From contig NZ_VAUW01000002.1 in the NCBI RefSeq assembly GCF_005771495.1, forward strand, positions 62,001 to 126,000: 64,000 bases of DNA, given 5' to 3'. The translations under genes were made by a program, and so were the position numbers. Below, piece after piece: positions 18,593-27,691 of this stretch (its first letter is position 1; the number at the start of each line of letters is the position of its first letter). The stretch comes from Maribacter sp. ACAM166. Its GTDB lineage: Bacteria > Bacteroidota > Bacteroidia > Flavobacteriales > Flavobacteriaceae. The notes under the pieces were generated by a model that searched no databases, had not been told where the DNA came from, and saw only the letters and a program-made list of their open reading frames with translations.

Positions 18593-19378
18593 ATGATTAT
18601 ATCCTTAAACAATAAAAAAGCATTGGTTGGTGGTAGTAGTGGCGGTATCGGCAAGGCCATTGCCCAACAATTGGCAGAAAGCGGTGCTAGTGTCACACTC
18701 ATGTCCCATAGCGAAGAAAAACTACAACGAATCATTGCCGAATTACCAAACGACCAAGGGCAAAAACATCAATATCTAGTAGTCGATTTCAATGATTTTC
18801 ACGGTTATCGTAAAATTATAACCGATTATTTCGAACATAATTCCGTGGATATTTTGGTCAATAACACCCAAGGTCCCGCAGCAGGAAGTGCACTTGAAAA
18901 AAAATTAGGTGATTACCAAGAGGCGTTCGACCTTTTATTTAAGACCGTAGTATGTACAACCGAATTGGCGCTACAGTCTATGATACATAATAATTGGGGC
19001 CGTGTTATTAATGTGGCTTCTGTTTCCGTAAAAGAACCACTCTCGTACCTAGTACTGTCAAACTCAATACGAGCTGCAGTGGTGACGTGGGCAAAATCTT
19101 TGGCTACAGATGTTGGTAAACATAATATCACGGTAAATAATGTGCTTACTGGTTTTTTTGATACCGACCGTATTGCACAATTAAATGCGACCAAAGCAGA
19201 GCAATTGGGCATCGAACAAAACGAGGTGCGAAAAGAAATGGAATCGAAGGTGCCTGTAAAACGTATCGGGGACCCTAAAGAATATGGGTATTTAGCTGCC
19301 TTTCTATCCTCTAACAAAGCCGCATATATTACAGGGATAAACCTTCCTATTGATGGCGGACTCTTAAAATCCCTTTAA
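18593..19378 (+). CDS. SDR-family protein with degenerate catalytic YxxxK
   Basis: A 261-residue short-chain dehydrogenase/reductase fold. The cofactor motif is GGSSGGIGKAIA (near-canonical TGxxxGIG), followed by ILVNNTQG in place of NNAG. The Ser of the catalytic tetrad is in INVASVSV, but where YxxxK is expected the sequence is SNSIRAAVVTWAKSLA, i.e. Ser and Arg replace Tyr and Lys. The C-terminal ITGINLPIDGGLLKSL is normal for SDRs. A subgroup of 3-oxoacyl-ACP-reductase-like SDRs is known to lack the perfect tetrad. It may be a reductase with altered chemistry or a binding protein. Confidence 0.82.
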   Translation: MIISLNNKKALVGGSSGGIGKAIAQQLAESGASVTLMSHSEEKLQRIIAELPNDQGQKHQYLVVDFNDFHGYRKIITDYFEHNSVDILVNNTQGPAAGSALEKKLGDYQEAFDLLFKTVVCTTELALQSMIHNNWGRVINVASVSVKEPLSYLVLSNSIRAAVVTWAKSLATDVGKHNITVNNVLTGFFDTDRIAQLNATKAEQLGIEQNEVRKEMESKVPVKRIGDPKEYGYLAAFLSSNKAAYITGINLPIDGGLLKSL

Positions 19379-20014
19379 TTATTTCCAACCCATTAACGTG
19401 TATTCCCAAACAGGCCTACACCTCTTGAGGTTAGCACGAGGTAATCGTTTACAAACGCATATTACCCCTATACAACACCCATAAATATCCGTAAATATCC
19501 ATAAATATTAACATCACCTCAGGATTGACGATGTACCCTCTATAAAAAAGATACTTATGTACGTCTATCCAATCGTTGCAGGTCATTTAGATACGGTTAA
19601 GTGTTATATCACAATAGTTGCTGAGTTATGTTGAGAAGAAAAAACGGCAGAGCTCTTAATTGTTGTTGTATTCAAATCTGACTTTAGTAAGGCCACCCAC
19701 AAGTGTTTTAAGGACGAAAAAAAAATAATGTCAATTTTTTGGGATTTATCACAACAATCCAGCGCAGAGGTGTACTGCACTAGCCAACGTTTCTTGTACT
19801 CTGAAGAAAACAGAGCCTAAGGGAATCTTAAAAAACAACACAGTATAACTATACGATATCTTACCCTATCGTATTTTTTATCCTTAATTTCAGAAAAAAA
19901 ATTAAATTAATCAGGAATAAAAAAATTCCCTAACATACCTTATATATAAACATTGAGCCTTTATTGTTATCAACTAGCTGCCTTAATGAACATCTAAAAA
20001 ATAGTCCGCAGTCT
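19379..20014. other. Long non-coding spacer with a direct repeat and a terminator-like hairpin
   Basis: About 640 bases without a supportable gene. It contains three 10-base direct repeats (ATAAATATCC-type) at 19481-19509 and a terminator-like hairpin at 19851-19880. Small open frames are present but none has family features. It marks the left edge of the gene-poor accessory stretch. Confidence 0.7.
19851..19880 (+). terminator. Terminator-like hairpin with no upstream gene
   Basis: ATACGATA/TATCGTAT, an 8-base stem with an 8-base loop, followed immediately by a run of six T. The nearest upstream coding stop on this strand is about 470 bases away, so it could end an unrecognised small RNA or the tail of the SDR transcript. 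Confidence 0.5.
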
Positions 20015-21238
20015 ATGAAAGTCAGGCAATCAACATTAAATCTTCTTAAAACCTTATTCCTATTTTCATTTCTGATTTTATTTATTTCTTGCGAAAATTC
20101 TGCGAAAAAGTCAAATTCAATTAAAAGTCAATCTATCGGACCAAAAAACGGAGCGTTATTAATTGGTGGTGGCGGAATGACGGACGAAATGTGGCACGTA
20201 TTTTTTAATTTAGCCGGTGGTAAGTCAGCTAAACTCGTAATAATCCCAACTGCTTTTGATGAAAATTCGATACACTACGATCCTGAATTTAAAATTTTAA
20301 AAAGCCAATTTACAGGTCGTGGCTTTGAAAATATCAAATTTATGCATACACGAGATACGCTGGTCGCGAATAGCGATGCGTTTGTGAAACCCTTAAAAAC
20401 AGCAACCGCGGTTTGGTTAACAGGTGGAAGACAATGGCGAACGGCCGATGCTTATGTGCACACCAAAACTCACACAGCATTGAAAAACGTTTTAGACCGT
20501 GGCGGGATTATTGGTGGCCATTCGGCAGGTGCATCCATTCAAGGTTCTTATTTAGCGAGAGGCGGACGCGGTTTAGAAAGCAATTATAAAATCATTAGCA
20601 ATCCTGAAGTTGGCTTTGGTTTTGTTACCAACACCGCTTTCGACCAACATCATCTTGATAGAAACAGGCACTATGATATGTTTGATTTATTAAAAATCAG
20701 ACCAGAATTATTAGGTGTTGGTATAGATGAAGATACTGGAATTTTAGTACAAGGAAATGAATTTGAAGTAATCGGTAATAAATATGTTTCAATTTATGAT
20801 GAAACATTTTGGTCGCCCTATTTCAATGAAATTGACACACTCGAAACTGGAAAAAATAAATTCTATGTTTTAAAAAATGGAGATAAATACAATTTAAAAA
20901 TGAGGCGTGTTCAACGGAATAAATTTATAGAACCAAAAAAAATTACGTCCAATGACCAAAAAGAATATATTGGAAATTACCTTTTTGAAAAAAGCAAGGT
21001 CTTTTGGAGTAATATCGTGATTGAAAGTGACACATTGAAAGTTCAAATTGTAAGGCGAAATATAGTTCGAGACCCTATACCAATATACGCGTACGAGAAA
21101 GATTTGTTTTTTGACACAGACGCAGAATTATGGTTTCATTTTACAAGAGATAGTTTAGGGGAAATTATTGGATTTGAAAAAAGAACACATAAATTTATAA
21201 ATAGCCAAAACCAGAAATTTAATAAGATTGTGGAATAA
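20015..21238 (+). CDS. Cyanophycinase-like peptidase (family S51) lipoprotein
   Basis: A 407-residue lipoprotein. The frame is open to a TTG at 19964, but the ATG at 20015 begins a proper lipoprotein signal (lipobox FISC, Cys26). The peptidase S51 domain is clear: GALLIGGGGMTDEMWHVF, LTGGRQWRTADAY, the nucleophile elbow GGHSAGASIQGS (Ser170), and DQHHLDRNRHYDMFDLL followed by GVGIDEDTGILV. Family members cleave cyanophycin or aspartyl dipeptides. The last 110 residues (from about EYIGNYLFEK) resemble the small beta-rich C-terminal extensions seen on other exported hydrolases. Being membrane-anchored outside the cytoplasm, it more likely handles external peptides than stored cyanophycin. It is flanked by long spacers. 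Confidence 0.85.
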   Translation: MKVRQSTLNLLKTLFLFSFLILFISCENSAKKSNSIKSQSIGPKNGALLIGGGGMTDEMWHVFFNLAGGKSAKLVIIPTAFDENSIHYDPEFKILKSQFTGRGFENIKFMHTRDTLVANSDAFVKPLKTATAVWLTGGRQWRTADAYVHTKTHTALKNVLDRGGIIGGHSAGASIQGSYLARGGRGLESNYKIISNPEVGFGFVTNTAFDQHHLDRNRHYDMFDLLKIRPELLGVGIDEDTGILVQGNEFEVIGNKYVSIYDETFWSPYFNEIDTLETGKNKFYVLKNGDKYNLKMRRVQRNKFIEPKKITSNDQKEYIGNYLFEKSKVFWSNIVIESDTLKVQIVRRNIVRDPIPIYAYEKDLFFDTDAELWFHFTRDSLGEIIGFEKRTHKFINSQNQKFNKIVE

Positions 21239-21302
21239 AACCGTGTGGTAATCGAGTAGAATGGTTCACCATTAATTGACAGCCTGCCCCTCTAAATCAA
21301 TA

Positions 21303-21370
21303 AACTACTTTTCTGTAGTTGAAAAAATGCCCATACTGGGCATACATAAACTGTAGACTTAATTGCTTGT
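21303..21370 (+). repeat. Dispersed double-hairpin element, copy A
   Basis: AACTAC-TTTTCT-GTAGTT forms the first hairpin, TGCCCA-TAC-TGGGCA the second, and TTGCTTG closes the element. Three further copies with the same order occur at about 27.2, 29.9 and 36.6 kb. Similarity to copy B continues for roughly 60 bases further right (AACAATGT block). Confidence 0.7.
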
Positions 21371-21515
21371 CCTACACTACTTATTAAAATTTCGTTGGTA
21401 TTTTTTATCTCGTAACAATGTGTACACAATACGGTTACCTAGTATTAAAAACTACATCCTGAAATTACACCTAAGTTGTGTAATTAATGTTACCCAACTA
21501 GTGAACTATATGAAT

Positions 21516-21523
21516 TATTTTTG
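21516..21523 (+). promoter_or_regulatory. Candidate -7 box of the cydAB operon
   Basis: TATTTTTG matches TAnnTTTG and ends 19 bases before the cydA ATG. No clear -33 TTTG is seen at the usual spacing, so a regulator may assist; this is a weak call. Confidence 0.35.
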
Positions 21524-21542
21524 TTTCTAAATTTTAGTATTT

Positions 21543-22874
21543 ATGGAAGACATGCTCTTTTACGATAGATTACAATTTGCGTTTACGATCACATTTCATT
21601 ATATATTTCCGCAATTAACAATGGGATTATCACTATTGATTGTCTATTTTAAGGGGACCTACTTAAGAAATAAAATTGAAAAATATAATGATGCAGCAAA
21701 ATTTTTCATGAAAATTTTTGCTATTAATTTCACAATGGGAGTCGTAACAGGAATTCCTATGGAATTTCAATTTGGCACCAACTGGGCAAAATTTTCGGAG
21801 CTAACAGGTGGCATAATTGGCCAAACATTAGCAATGGAAGGCATGTTCTCTTTCTTTTTAGAATCCTCCTTTTTAGCACTATTTATTTTTGGTGAAAAAT
21901 TAATGGGACAAAAACTACACTTCGTAACAGGCTTTTTAGTGTTTTTAGGTTCTTGGGCAAGTGGTTGGTTTATTTTAGCAACCAATGCTTGGATGCAACA
22001 TCCTGTAGGGTATGAAATTTTAGATAATGGTAAATTTGTGTTGCAAAATTTTTCAGCATTATTTAGTAATCCTTGGCTTCTACCAGCCTTTTTACATAAT
22101 CAACTAGCCTCTGTTGTCACCTCTTCCTTTGTTATGGCAAGTATTGGTGCTTTTTACATTTTAAGAAATAAACAACCTGAATATGGAAAACTATTTTTAA
22201 AAACAGGGGTCATTTTTGGCTTAATATCTAGTATTCTAGTAGCTTTTCCTACAGGAGACTGGAATGCTAAAAATGTTGCAAAATACCAACCCGCATCTTT
22301 TGCTGCTATGGAAGGAATTTTTGAGACAGAAGAGACTGGAGCTGAAATTGTATTGATTGGTCAACCAAATATGGTTGAAAAAAAGTTAGACAATAAAATT
22401 GCAGTACCTAATATATTAAGTTTCTTAACTTATCAAGAATGGCATAAACAAATTCCAGGGATGGATCAATTTAAAAAAGAAGAACTGCCAGATAATATTC
22501 CTGCACTCTACTATTCCTACCATATCATGGTTGGTTTGGGCACAATATTTATTGGTGTTATGGCATTAGCACTTTTCTTTTTATGGCGAAAAAAATTGTA
22601 CACCCTAAAACCATTACTTTGGACAATTATGTTTTTAGTTCCCTTTCCCTATATAGCGAACATTACGGGTTGGTATACGGCAGAGTTAGGAAGACAACCG
22701 TATTTGGTATATGGTTTATTAAAAACAAGCGAGGGTATTTCCCCTACAGTTTCATCTGGTAATACATTATTTACATTACTTGGTTTTGTTGCTTTATACA
22801 TGCTACTAGGGTTATTATTTTTAGTCTTAGTTGGTAAAACTATTCACCAAGGCCCAAAACCTCAAACACATTAA
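21543..22874 (+). CDS. cydA: Cytochrome bd ubiquinol oxidase subunit I
   Basis: A 443-residue, nine-helix CydA. Haem ligand positions are visible: His19 in TITFHYIFPQ, Glu99 in AMEGMFSFFLES, His185 in PAFLHNQLAS. The GWYTAELGRQPYLVYG motif near the end is diagnostic. It is about 80 residues shorter than E. coli CydA because the quinol (Q) loop is of the short type, as in many Bacteroidota and CioA enzymes. The enzyme reduces O2 to water at the membrane with high oxygen affinity, without proton pumping. cydB starts 3 bases after its stop. Confidence 0.95.
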   Translation: MEDMLFYDRLQFAFTITFHYIFPQLTMGLSLLIVYFKGTYLRNKIEKYNDAAKFFMKIFAINFTMGVVTGIPMEFQFGTNWAKFSELTGGIIGQTLAMEGMFSFFLESSFLALFIFGEKLMGQKLHFVTGFLVFLGSWASGWFILATNAWMQHPVGYEILDNGKFVLQNFSALFSNPWLLPAFLHNQLASVVTSSFVMASIGAFYILRNKQPEYGKLFLKTGVIFGLISSILVAFPTGDWNAKNVAKYQPASFAAMEGIFETEETGAEIVLIGQPNMVEKKLDNKIAVPNILSFLTYQEWHKQIPGMDQFKKEELPDNIPALYYSYHIMVGLGTIFIGVMALALFFLWRKKLYTLKPLLWTIMFLVPFPYIANITGWYTAELGRQPYLVYGLLKTSEGISPTVSSGNTLFTLLGFVALYMLLGLLFLVLVGKTIHQGPKPQTH

Positions 22875-22877
22875 ATT

Positions 22878-23951
22878 ATGGAGCTATTTTGGTATATAAT
22901 AATAGGAGTTGTTTTAACTGTATTTTTTGTTTTAGATGGGTATGATTTTGGAACAGGAATCATTCATTTATTTTTTGCGAAAAAGGAAAAAGACAAAGAA
23001 GTACTTACAAAAGCTGCAGGGTTGTTTTGGGATTCTAATGAGGTTTGGTTGGTTGTAGCCGGAGGCATGCTTTTTATGGCTTTTCCAACGTTTTATGCAT
23101 CCGTTTTTAGTGGTTTTTACTTGCCATTGATAATCGTATTGTGGTTAATTATTTTTAGAGCTATTGGGTTAGAATTTAGAAGCCAATTTAAGTTTCAAAT
23201 GTGGAAAGATATTTGGGATACCTCTTTTGGAGTTTCTAGTTTATTATTGGCATTATTTTTTGGTATTGCTTTGGGTAATATCGTTAGAGGTGTGAATTTA
23301 GGTGGTGTTGAAAATGGAGTGTCTGTTTATGAAGGGCATTATTTTTTCTTACCCTTATGGGATAGTAGTTTTAGTCCGTTAAGCGAAACACCAGGAGTTA
23401 TAGATTGGTTTACACTAATTATAGGTTTAATAGCTGTTGTCACCTTAGCCATTCATGGTGCTAATTGGGTGATTTTAAAAACCAATTCATCCATAAACAG
23501 CACCCTTAAAAGCATCATTTTCAAGTTAAACATAGTGCTAACAGCACTAACATTATTTTCTTTAATCGTATGGCAAATAGTGAACCCCACTTCTTTAGAT
23601 AATTTTATTAATAAACCCTATTTAGTCGTATTTCCTATTATATATTTAACCGGATTATTTGGGCTGTTTTTTATTAAAAAAATAAAAAAAGACAGCCATG
23701 CATTTGTATTATCAACCTTATTAATCGTAGGAGGAATCACATCATCTCTAGCATCATTATTCCCAGTAATATTACCTTCTGTTAATACCATTAATGAGCC
23801 TTTAACCATCTACAATACTGCTGCATCAGAATATGGGTTATCTGTAGCATTAACTTGGGGGATTATTGGCTTTATCCTTCTTTTTGTGTACATGATTATC
23901 CAAAAAAGATTAATGGGAGGGAAAATAGATAAAATGGATTATGGCCATTAG
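22878..23951 (+). CDS. cydB: Cytochrome bd ubiquinol oxidase subunit II
   Basis: A 357-residue polytopic membrane protein with the CydB start LDGYDFGTGIIHLFFAK, the WDSNEVWLVVAGGMLFMAFP motif and RAIGLEFRSQ. It pairs with CydA in the membrane and stabilises the haem centres. Length is normal for the family. The genes are separated by 3 bases, so expression is coupled. A small membrane-protein gene follows after 15 bases. Confidence 0.95.
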   Translation: MELFWYIIIGVVLTVFFVLDGYDFGTGIIHLFFAKKEKDKEVLTKAAGLFWDSNEVWLVVAGGMLFMAFPTFYASVFSGFYLPLIIVLWLIIFRAIGLEFRSQFKFQMWKDIWDTSFGVSSLLLALFFGIALGNIVRGVNLGGVENGVSVYEGHYFFLPLWDSSFSPLSETPGVIDWFTLIIGLIAVVTLAIHGANWVILKTNSSINSTLKSIIFKLNIVLTALTLFSLIVWQIVNPTSLDNFINKPYLVVFPIIYLTGLFGLFFIKKIKKDSHAFVLSTLLIVGGITSSLASLFPVILPSVNTINEPLTIYNTAASEYGLSVALTWGIIGFILLFVYMIIQKRLMGGKIDKMDYGH

Positions 23952-23966
23952 CATACACATACGATT

Positions 23967-24272
23967 ATGACCGCAACGTTAATTTCATTAATCAGTATTC
24001 TTATAGGAATAATAGGAGCTAATTGTATAGGCTTCATTTTTAAAAAATACTCATTTGGTAGTGTAGGCAATACTATTGCAGGTGTTTTTGGGAGTATCTT
24101 ATTCATTAAATCTTTTGGGAGATTAGGTTTTGACCCTGTATCAATACTGCTACTTGGAGATGTTAATCTTAGTTTATTTGTACTAAATGCTACTGTTTCG
24201 TTTTTTGGCGGAAGCTTGGCTGTGATTTTAATTTCTAAACTAAAGAACAAAATGAATCAGAAAAACGGATAA
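23967..24272 (+). CDS. Small integral membrane protein of the cydAB operon
   Basis: A 101-residue protein with three hydrophobic segments (about residues 4-24, 34-52, 67-93), Gly-rich helices (GSVGNTIAGVFGSILF) and a basic C-terminus (KLKNKMNQKNG). It lies 15 bases after cydB on the same strand. It has a faint resemblance to GlsB/YeaQ-type small membrane proteins. E. coli and others have tiny extra subunits (CydX, CydH/Y) beside cydAB, but this one is longer and not homologous by eye. An accessory role in oxidase assembly or stability is a guess from position. Confidence 0.65.
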   Translation: MTATLISLISILIGIIGANCIGFIFKKYSFGSVGNTIAGVFGSILFIKSFGRLGFDPVSILLLGDVNLSLFVLNATVSFFGGSLAVILISKLKNKMNQKNG

Positions 24273-24709
24273 CAAAATGTATCAATCAGTGGACAATTAG
24301 TGATTAATACAATGGTAGTAATCAACAGAGAATGAAACACTGATAAGGAAATTAAAGGCCTTGGCGAGAACACCAAAATTACATGTTAGACTACAAAATG
24401 CTTCACATAGCTAACGTTAAAGATGAACGGCTTCTGTTATTTTTAGAAGGACACAAGCAAAAAAAAGTAAAAGTAAGAACAGATATAAAAATACAGCGTG
24501 TGCAAAATTTACTGTAACTAAACGTTCATCAAACGAATGCTCCAAATCTCAAAAAGGGGTATGTATTTTTCCCAGAATTTTGAATTTTTATAAGAATACT
24601 ATTTGGATTTTAAAAAAAGACAAAAAAATTAAGTCACATAAAAGCGTGTTTAATCTCTAAAATAATTTAGATTTCACTTTTTACTTTTACAAACAACTAA
24701 AATTTTCAA
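24273..24709. other. Non-coding spacer with one short open frame
   Basis: About 440 bases between the cyd operon and lpxD. The only frame worth noting is a 44-codon stretch from an ATG at 24383 to 24517 (MLDYKMLHIANVKDERLLLF...), rich in Lys and Val. It has no recognised relative and may be the tail of a lost gene. Nothing else was seen. Confidence 0.5.
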
Positions 24710-25708
24710 ATGGCATCGTATACTATAAATGAAATCAATACCATTATAAAAGGTGAATTAATAGGTGATACCAACCAAAAAATTGAAGGCCCCGAAGAAT
24801 TAAAAAAAGCAAGCAGCAATCAGATTACATTCATTAGAACTAAAAAATATGCAAAATTTTGGCCAGATTCAAAAGCATGTGCTGCCCTTATAAGTTCTAA
24901 TTTAAATATTGACCTTGGCGACAATCGTGCCTTTATTAAAGTAAAAAATGTCGATTTGGCAATGGCCAAAATATTAGCGCTTTTTAATCCGTCATCACCG
25001 GTATTCGACACAGATATACACCCAACTGCCGTGATACATAAAACTGCAAAAATTGGGGATGGTTGTAAGATTGGTGCAAATTGTTATGTAGGTAAAGATG
25101 TTGAGTTAGAAAATGAAGTTATTTTATATCCAAATGTTTGTGTGTTCGATGAAACTAGTATCGGCGCTAACACAATTGTTTGGTCAGGGACTATTATACG
25201 TGAACGCAGTATTATTGGCAGTCATTGTGTTTTTCACACGAATGTAAGTATTGGAGCTGATGGGTTTGGATACACACCTAGTGAAGATGGTAGAGGTCTG
25301 GTTAAGGTACCTCAGATAGGTAATGTTATAATTGGGCATTATGTTGAAATTGGCGCCAATTCATGTGTTGATAGAGCTAAATTTGGATCCACTATTGTTG
25401 GTGATGGTTGTAAAATTGACAACCTGGTGCAAATTGCTCACAATAGTATTATGGGGCGTTCTTGTATTATGGCTGGTCATAGCGGGCTTGCAGGTTCTGT
25501 TACTTTAGGTGATGGTGTTATTATTGGCGGGAGTGCCTCTATAAAAGACCATACCACCTTGCATTCTGGTGCTACCATTGGTGCTGGCTCTGGAGTGATG
25601 AATGATGTGGAAGCAGGAAAAACAGTTTTAGGTTACCCTGCTCAAGATGCCAATGATATGTTAAGGCAATGGGCCACTGTAAGACAGTTAACAAAAAAGA
25701 ATAGGTAG
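24710..25708 (+). CDS. lpxD: UDP-3-O-acylglucosamine N-acyltransferase
   Basis: A 332-residue LpxD. The N-terminal uridine-binding domain (about residues 1-100) is followed by a left-handed beta-helix of hexapeptide repeats (IGDGCK, IGANCY, VGKDVE and onward). Key motifs are IGADGFGY, the catalytic His in LVQIAHNSIMG (His244), and AGHSGLAGSVTLG. It adds the N-linked hydroxyacyl chain in lipid A synthesis. It is complete but isolated: lpxC/fabZ and lpxA, which usually lie beside lpxD in Bacteroidota, are absent and both flanks are long spacers. It may be a second, specialised copy. Confidence 0.9.
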   Translation: MASYTINEINTIIKGELIGDTNQKIEGPEELKKASSNQITFIRTKKYAKFWPDSKACAALISSNLNIDLGDNRAFIKVKNVDLAMAKILALFNPSSPVFDTDIHPTAVIHKTAKIGDGCKIGANCYVGKDVELENEVILYPNVCVFDETSIGANTIVWSGTIIRERSIIGSHCVFHTNVSIGADGFGYTPSEDGRGLVKVPQIGNVIIGHYVEIGANSCVDRAKFGSTIVGDGCKIDNLVQIAHNSIMGRSCIMAGHSGLAGSVTLGDGVIIGGSASIKDHTTLHSGATIGAGSGVMNDVEAGKTVLGYPAQDANDMLRQWATVRQLTKKNR

Positions 25709-26336
25709 CCTTTATATTCCCGTATACCGTTTAACGTGGCAAGCTGTTGTCTTGTATGTGGCTCGCCATTTTTACGTCGATGTCACTCTATTGTTCTTTT
25801 GTTCCACACGATACGTGAACAGAATACGAACTTAAGAAACCTATACTTATTGCGTACGTTGGGTGTTGGGCCAAGGTCTGTGTTGCTGTCTGATGTCTAC
25901 AAAATTTATGAAATTTTGTGGACAAGAAAAAAATAATAACCTACCCTACCGGTAGGCGAGTAAAAAGCTTTTGCTAAATACCAAACTGAATGTGAAGTAC
26001 ATACGCTGCTTTCTTACGGTTCACATCTAAAGCGTTAATACCAATAGTAACTCAGTACCCTCTTGAGATAGGTAGCCGAAAATTGAACCTTGCTTTATAT
26101 TCATAATTTAATAGCGTACTGGTAAAAGTGACGTTTGGAAACATAGGTAATTAAACACGCTAGAAATTAATTTAACCTCAAGTTTCTAAGTATAGAACAT
26201 GTTTCAAAGCATATTGAACTCGTACGTTTTTCATCGCTGAGAAGCTCTATTTAGTTTGGATAAAACTAAAATATAGGTAGTATAAAAAATAAGTACAGAT
26301 TAAATATTGATACCTTAGTTCAAAAAATCACTTATC
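25709..26336. other. Long non-coding spacer with a long hairpin
   Basis: About 630 bases with no supportable gene. A 13-pair hairpin at 25895-25923 (GTCTACAAAATTT, loop ATG) is followed by GGACAAGAAAAAA, a string also found upstream of the adenine deaminase gene. A 66-codon open frame at 25736-25936 has no protein-like composition and is not called. Confidence 0.6.
25895..25923. repeat. Long inverted repeat (13-bp stem, 3-base loop)
   Basis: GTCTACAAAATTT pairs with AAATTTTGTGGAC (one T-G wobble) around ATG. No T run follows on either strand, so it is not a standard terminator. Possible end of a lost mobile element or a structured transcript. Confidence 0.6.
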
Positions 26337-26714
26337 ATGAATTCAAAACTATTTATTTTTCTCCGTGTATTTTTTGGTGTTTTTTTACTCTTTTTTGGGT
26401 TAGACCACTTCTTTAATTACATTCCATTTCCTGAAATGGCCCCAGAAGCAAATGCATACTTTGCAAACCTATTGTCTACCTATGCTATGTACCTTGTTGG
26501 CCTCGTAGAAGTAGCTGCTGGCTTAGCATTTATAGGTAACAGATTTGGAGCACTAATGGCACTCATATTAATGAGTGTATCTATTAACGCCGTCCTTTTT
26601 CATCTATTTCTAGATCCACAGAAAATCTATGGTGCTTTAGTTTTATTAATTCTAAATATTGTTTTTCTAGTTCATTATAAGGAAAAATATACCTCACTTA
26701 TAAAACCAAAATAA
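26337..26714 (+). CDS. DoxX-like membrane protein
   Basis: A 125-residue protein with four transmembrane segments. The first helix has RVFFGVFLLFFGLDHFFNYI, then YAMYLVGLVEVAAGLAFIGN, matching the DoxX/DoxD-like family (R-x-x-x-G, G-x-x-x-x-x-G and the VE/AG turn). Family members are quinone-linked or thiosulfate-related membrane proteins in a few archaea, and unassigned in most bacteria. It stands alone, with long spacers on both sides, so there is no context to refine the role. Confidence 0.8.
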   Translation: MNSKLFIFLRVFFGVFLLFFGLDHFFNYIPFPEMAPEANAYFANLLSTYAMYLVGLVEVAAGLAFIGNRFGALMALILMSVSINAVLFHLFLDPQKIYGALVLLILNIVFLVHYKEKYTSLIKPK

Positions 26715-27691
26715 CTGTGATACCTGCTTGAATTGAATTGAACAAACAAGTCAATGATAAACTCAGAAACACCATTAGAGCATCACTTGTATCAAAATTT
26801 AATTATAGGGCTAAAAATACTGGTACTACCCGAGTATACGGCGGTACGTTAGAGCCCAACTTTTACTGTTCTTTCCTTTCTATACGTCTGATATAAGGCA
26901 AATTGGTTACTATACACAGCCATACGTGAGGTAACCTTCTTTTTACTTACGTGTGAAGCCGCTATAGTACTGCCTTGGTTCTTTTCCTGCAAACACGATA
27001 ACGTCTACCGGCTTATGCACCATGCTAACCTGTGGGTATAGAAACCTCATCAGGCAATCTTCTCTTTACAGCTTTGCGGTAGCTAGTCTTCTGACTTAAC
27101 CTCGCTGGCAGCAACCTTGAGTGGCTTACGAAGGGTTCAAAAAGCCTGTCTTGAGCAGCGTTGAAGGGTAACCCCTGGCTTTAAAGGTGCCTGCACCTTC
27201 GAGATGACCAACTACATTTCTGTACGTATAAAGATGCCAATACTTGGCACCCACAATGGCTTTGCATACTTGCTTGTTCTGGTCACTACTGAAATTGGCG
27301 CACTATAACGTAAACAATGTATAACAACATAAGGATGATAGAACTAAATCTACCCTGCCAAAAAGTTGTATAATAAGCAGGTTCCAATTTAAAACACATA
27401 GTAGTTGACCACCTTCAAAATAAAAGAAAAGCTCGCAATGCTATAGTGAAAAACTATACAAAATACAGGTTTGTGTGTTGTTAATAATGCTACTATTCTT
27501 AATCCATTTTTTTAGTTTAAAATCATGAAAACCCAATGACAATAGTGGATATATACCTATTAAATGAAGAATCTTAACAAAAAAAGATGTAAATTGAAAG
27601 AATACAACTATTTAAAAAAGCCAATCTTACCAAAAATATGTTCAATAAATACCAGTAGAACATATGAATTAATCGCTAAAATAAATAGACT
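26715..27691. other. 977-base non-coding region with remnants
   Basis: No gene can be supported here. The middle (26.82-27.2 kb) has less A+T than its surroundings and contains structured-RNA-like words on the minus strand, including ACCGCCGTATAC at about 26833-26847, a string common in domain V of bacteroidetal group II introns. Copy B of the dispersed double-hairpin element lies at 27210-27277. Read as a whole, it looks like the remains of one or more mobile elements. Confidence 0.5.
27210..27277 (+). repeat. Dispersed double-hairpin element, copy B
   Basis: AACTACATTTCTGTACGT, then TGCCAA-TAC-TTGGCA, then ACTTGCTTGTTCT. Relative to copy A the second stem has changed on both arms (CCC/GGG to CCA/TGG order), keeping pairing. 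This is compensatory change within the window. Confidence 0.7.

Noticed and set aside
24383..24517. 44-codon frame between the cyd operon and lpxD
   Set aside because: It has no recognised relative, no promoter and no coupling to a neighbour. It is noted in the spacer entry only.
25736..25936. 66-codon open frame after lpxD
   Set aside because: The composition (many Cys, Arg and Leu in random order) is not protein-like, there is no family motif, and it overlaps a long inverted repeat.
27080..27135. Cobalamin-riboswitch-like words on the minus strand (AAGCCACT, then AGTCAGAAGAC)
   Set aside because: Only the 3' box resembles the consensus. The B12-box core further upstream is not found and no gene lies downstream to be controlled.
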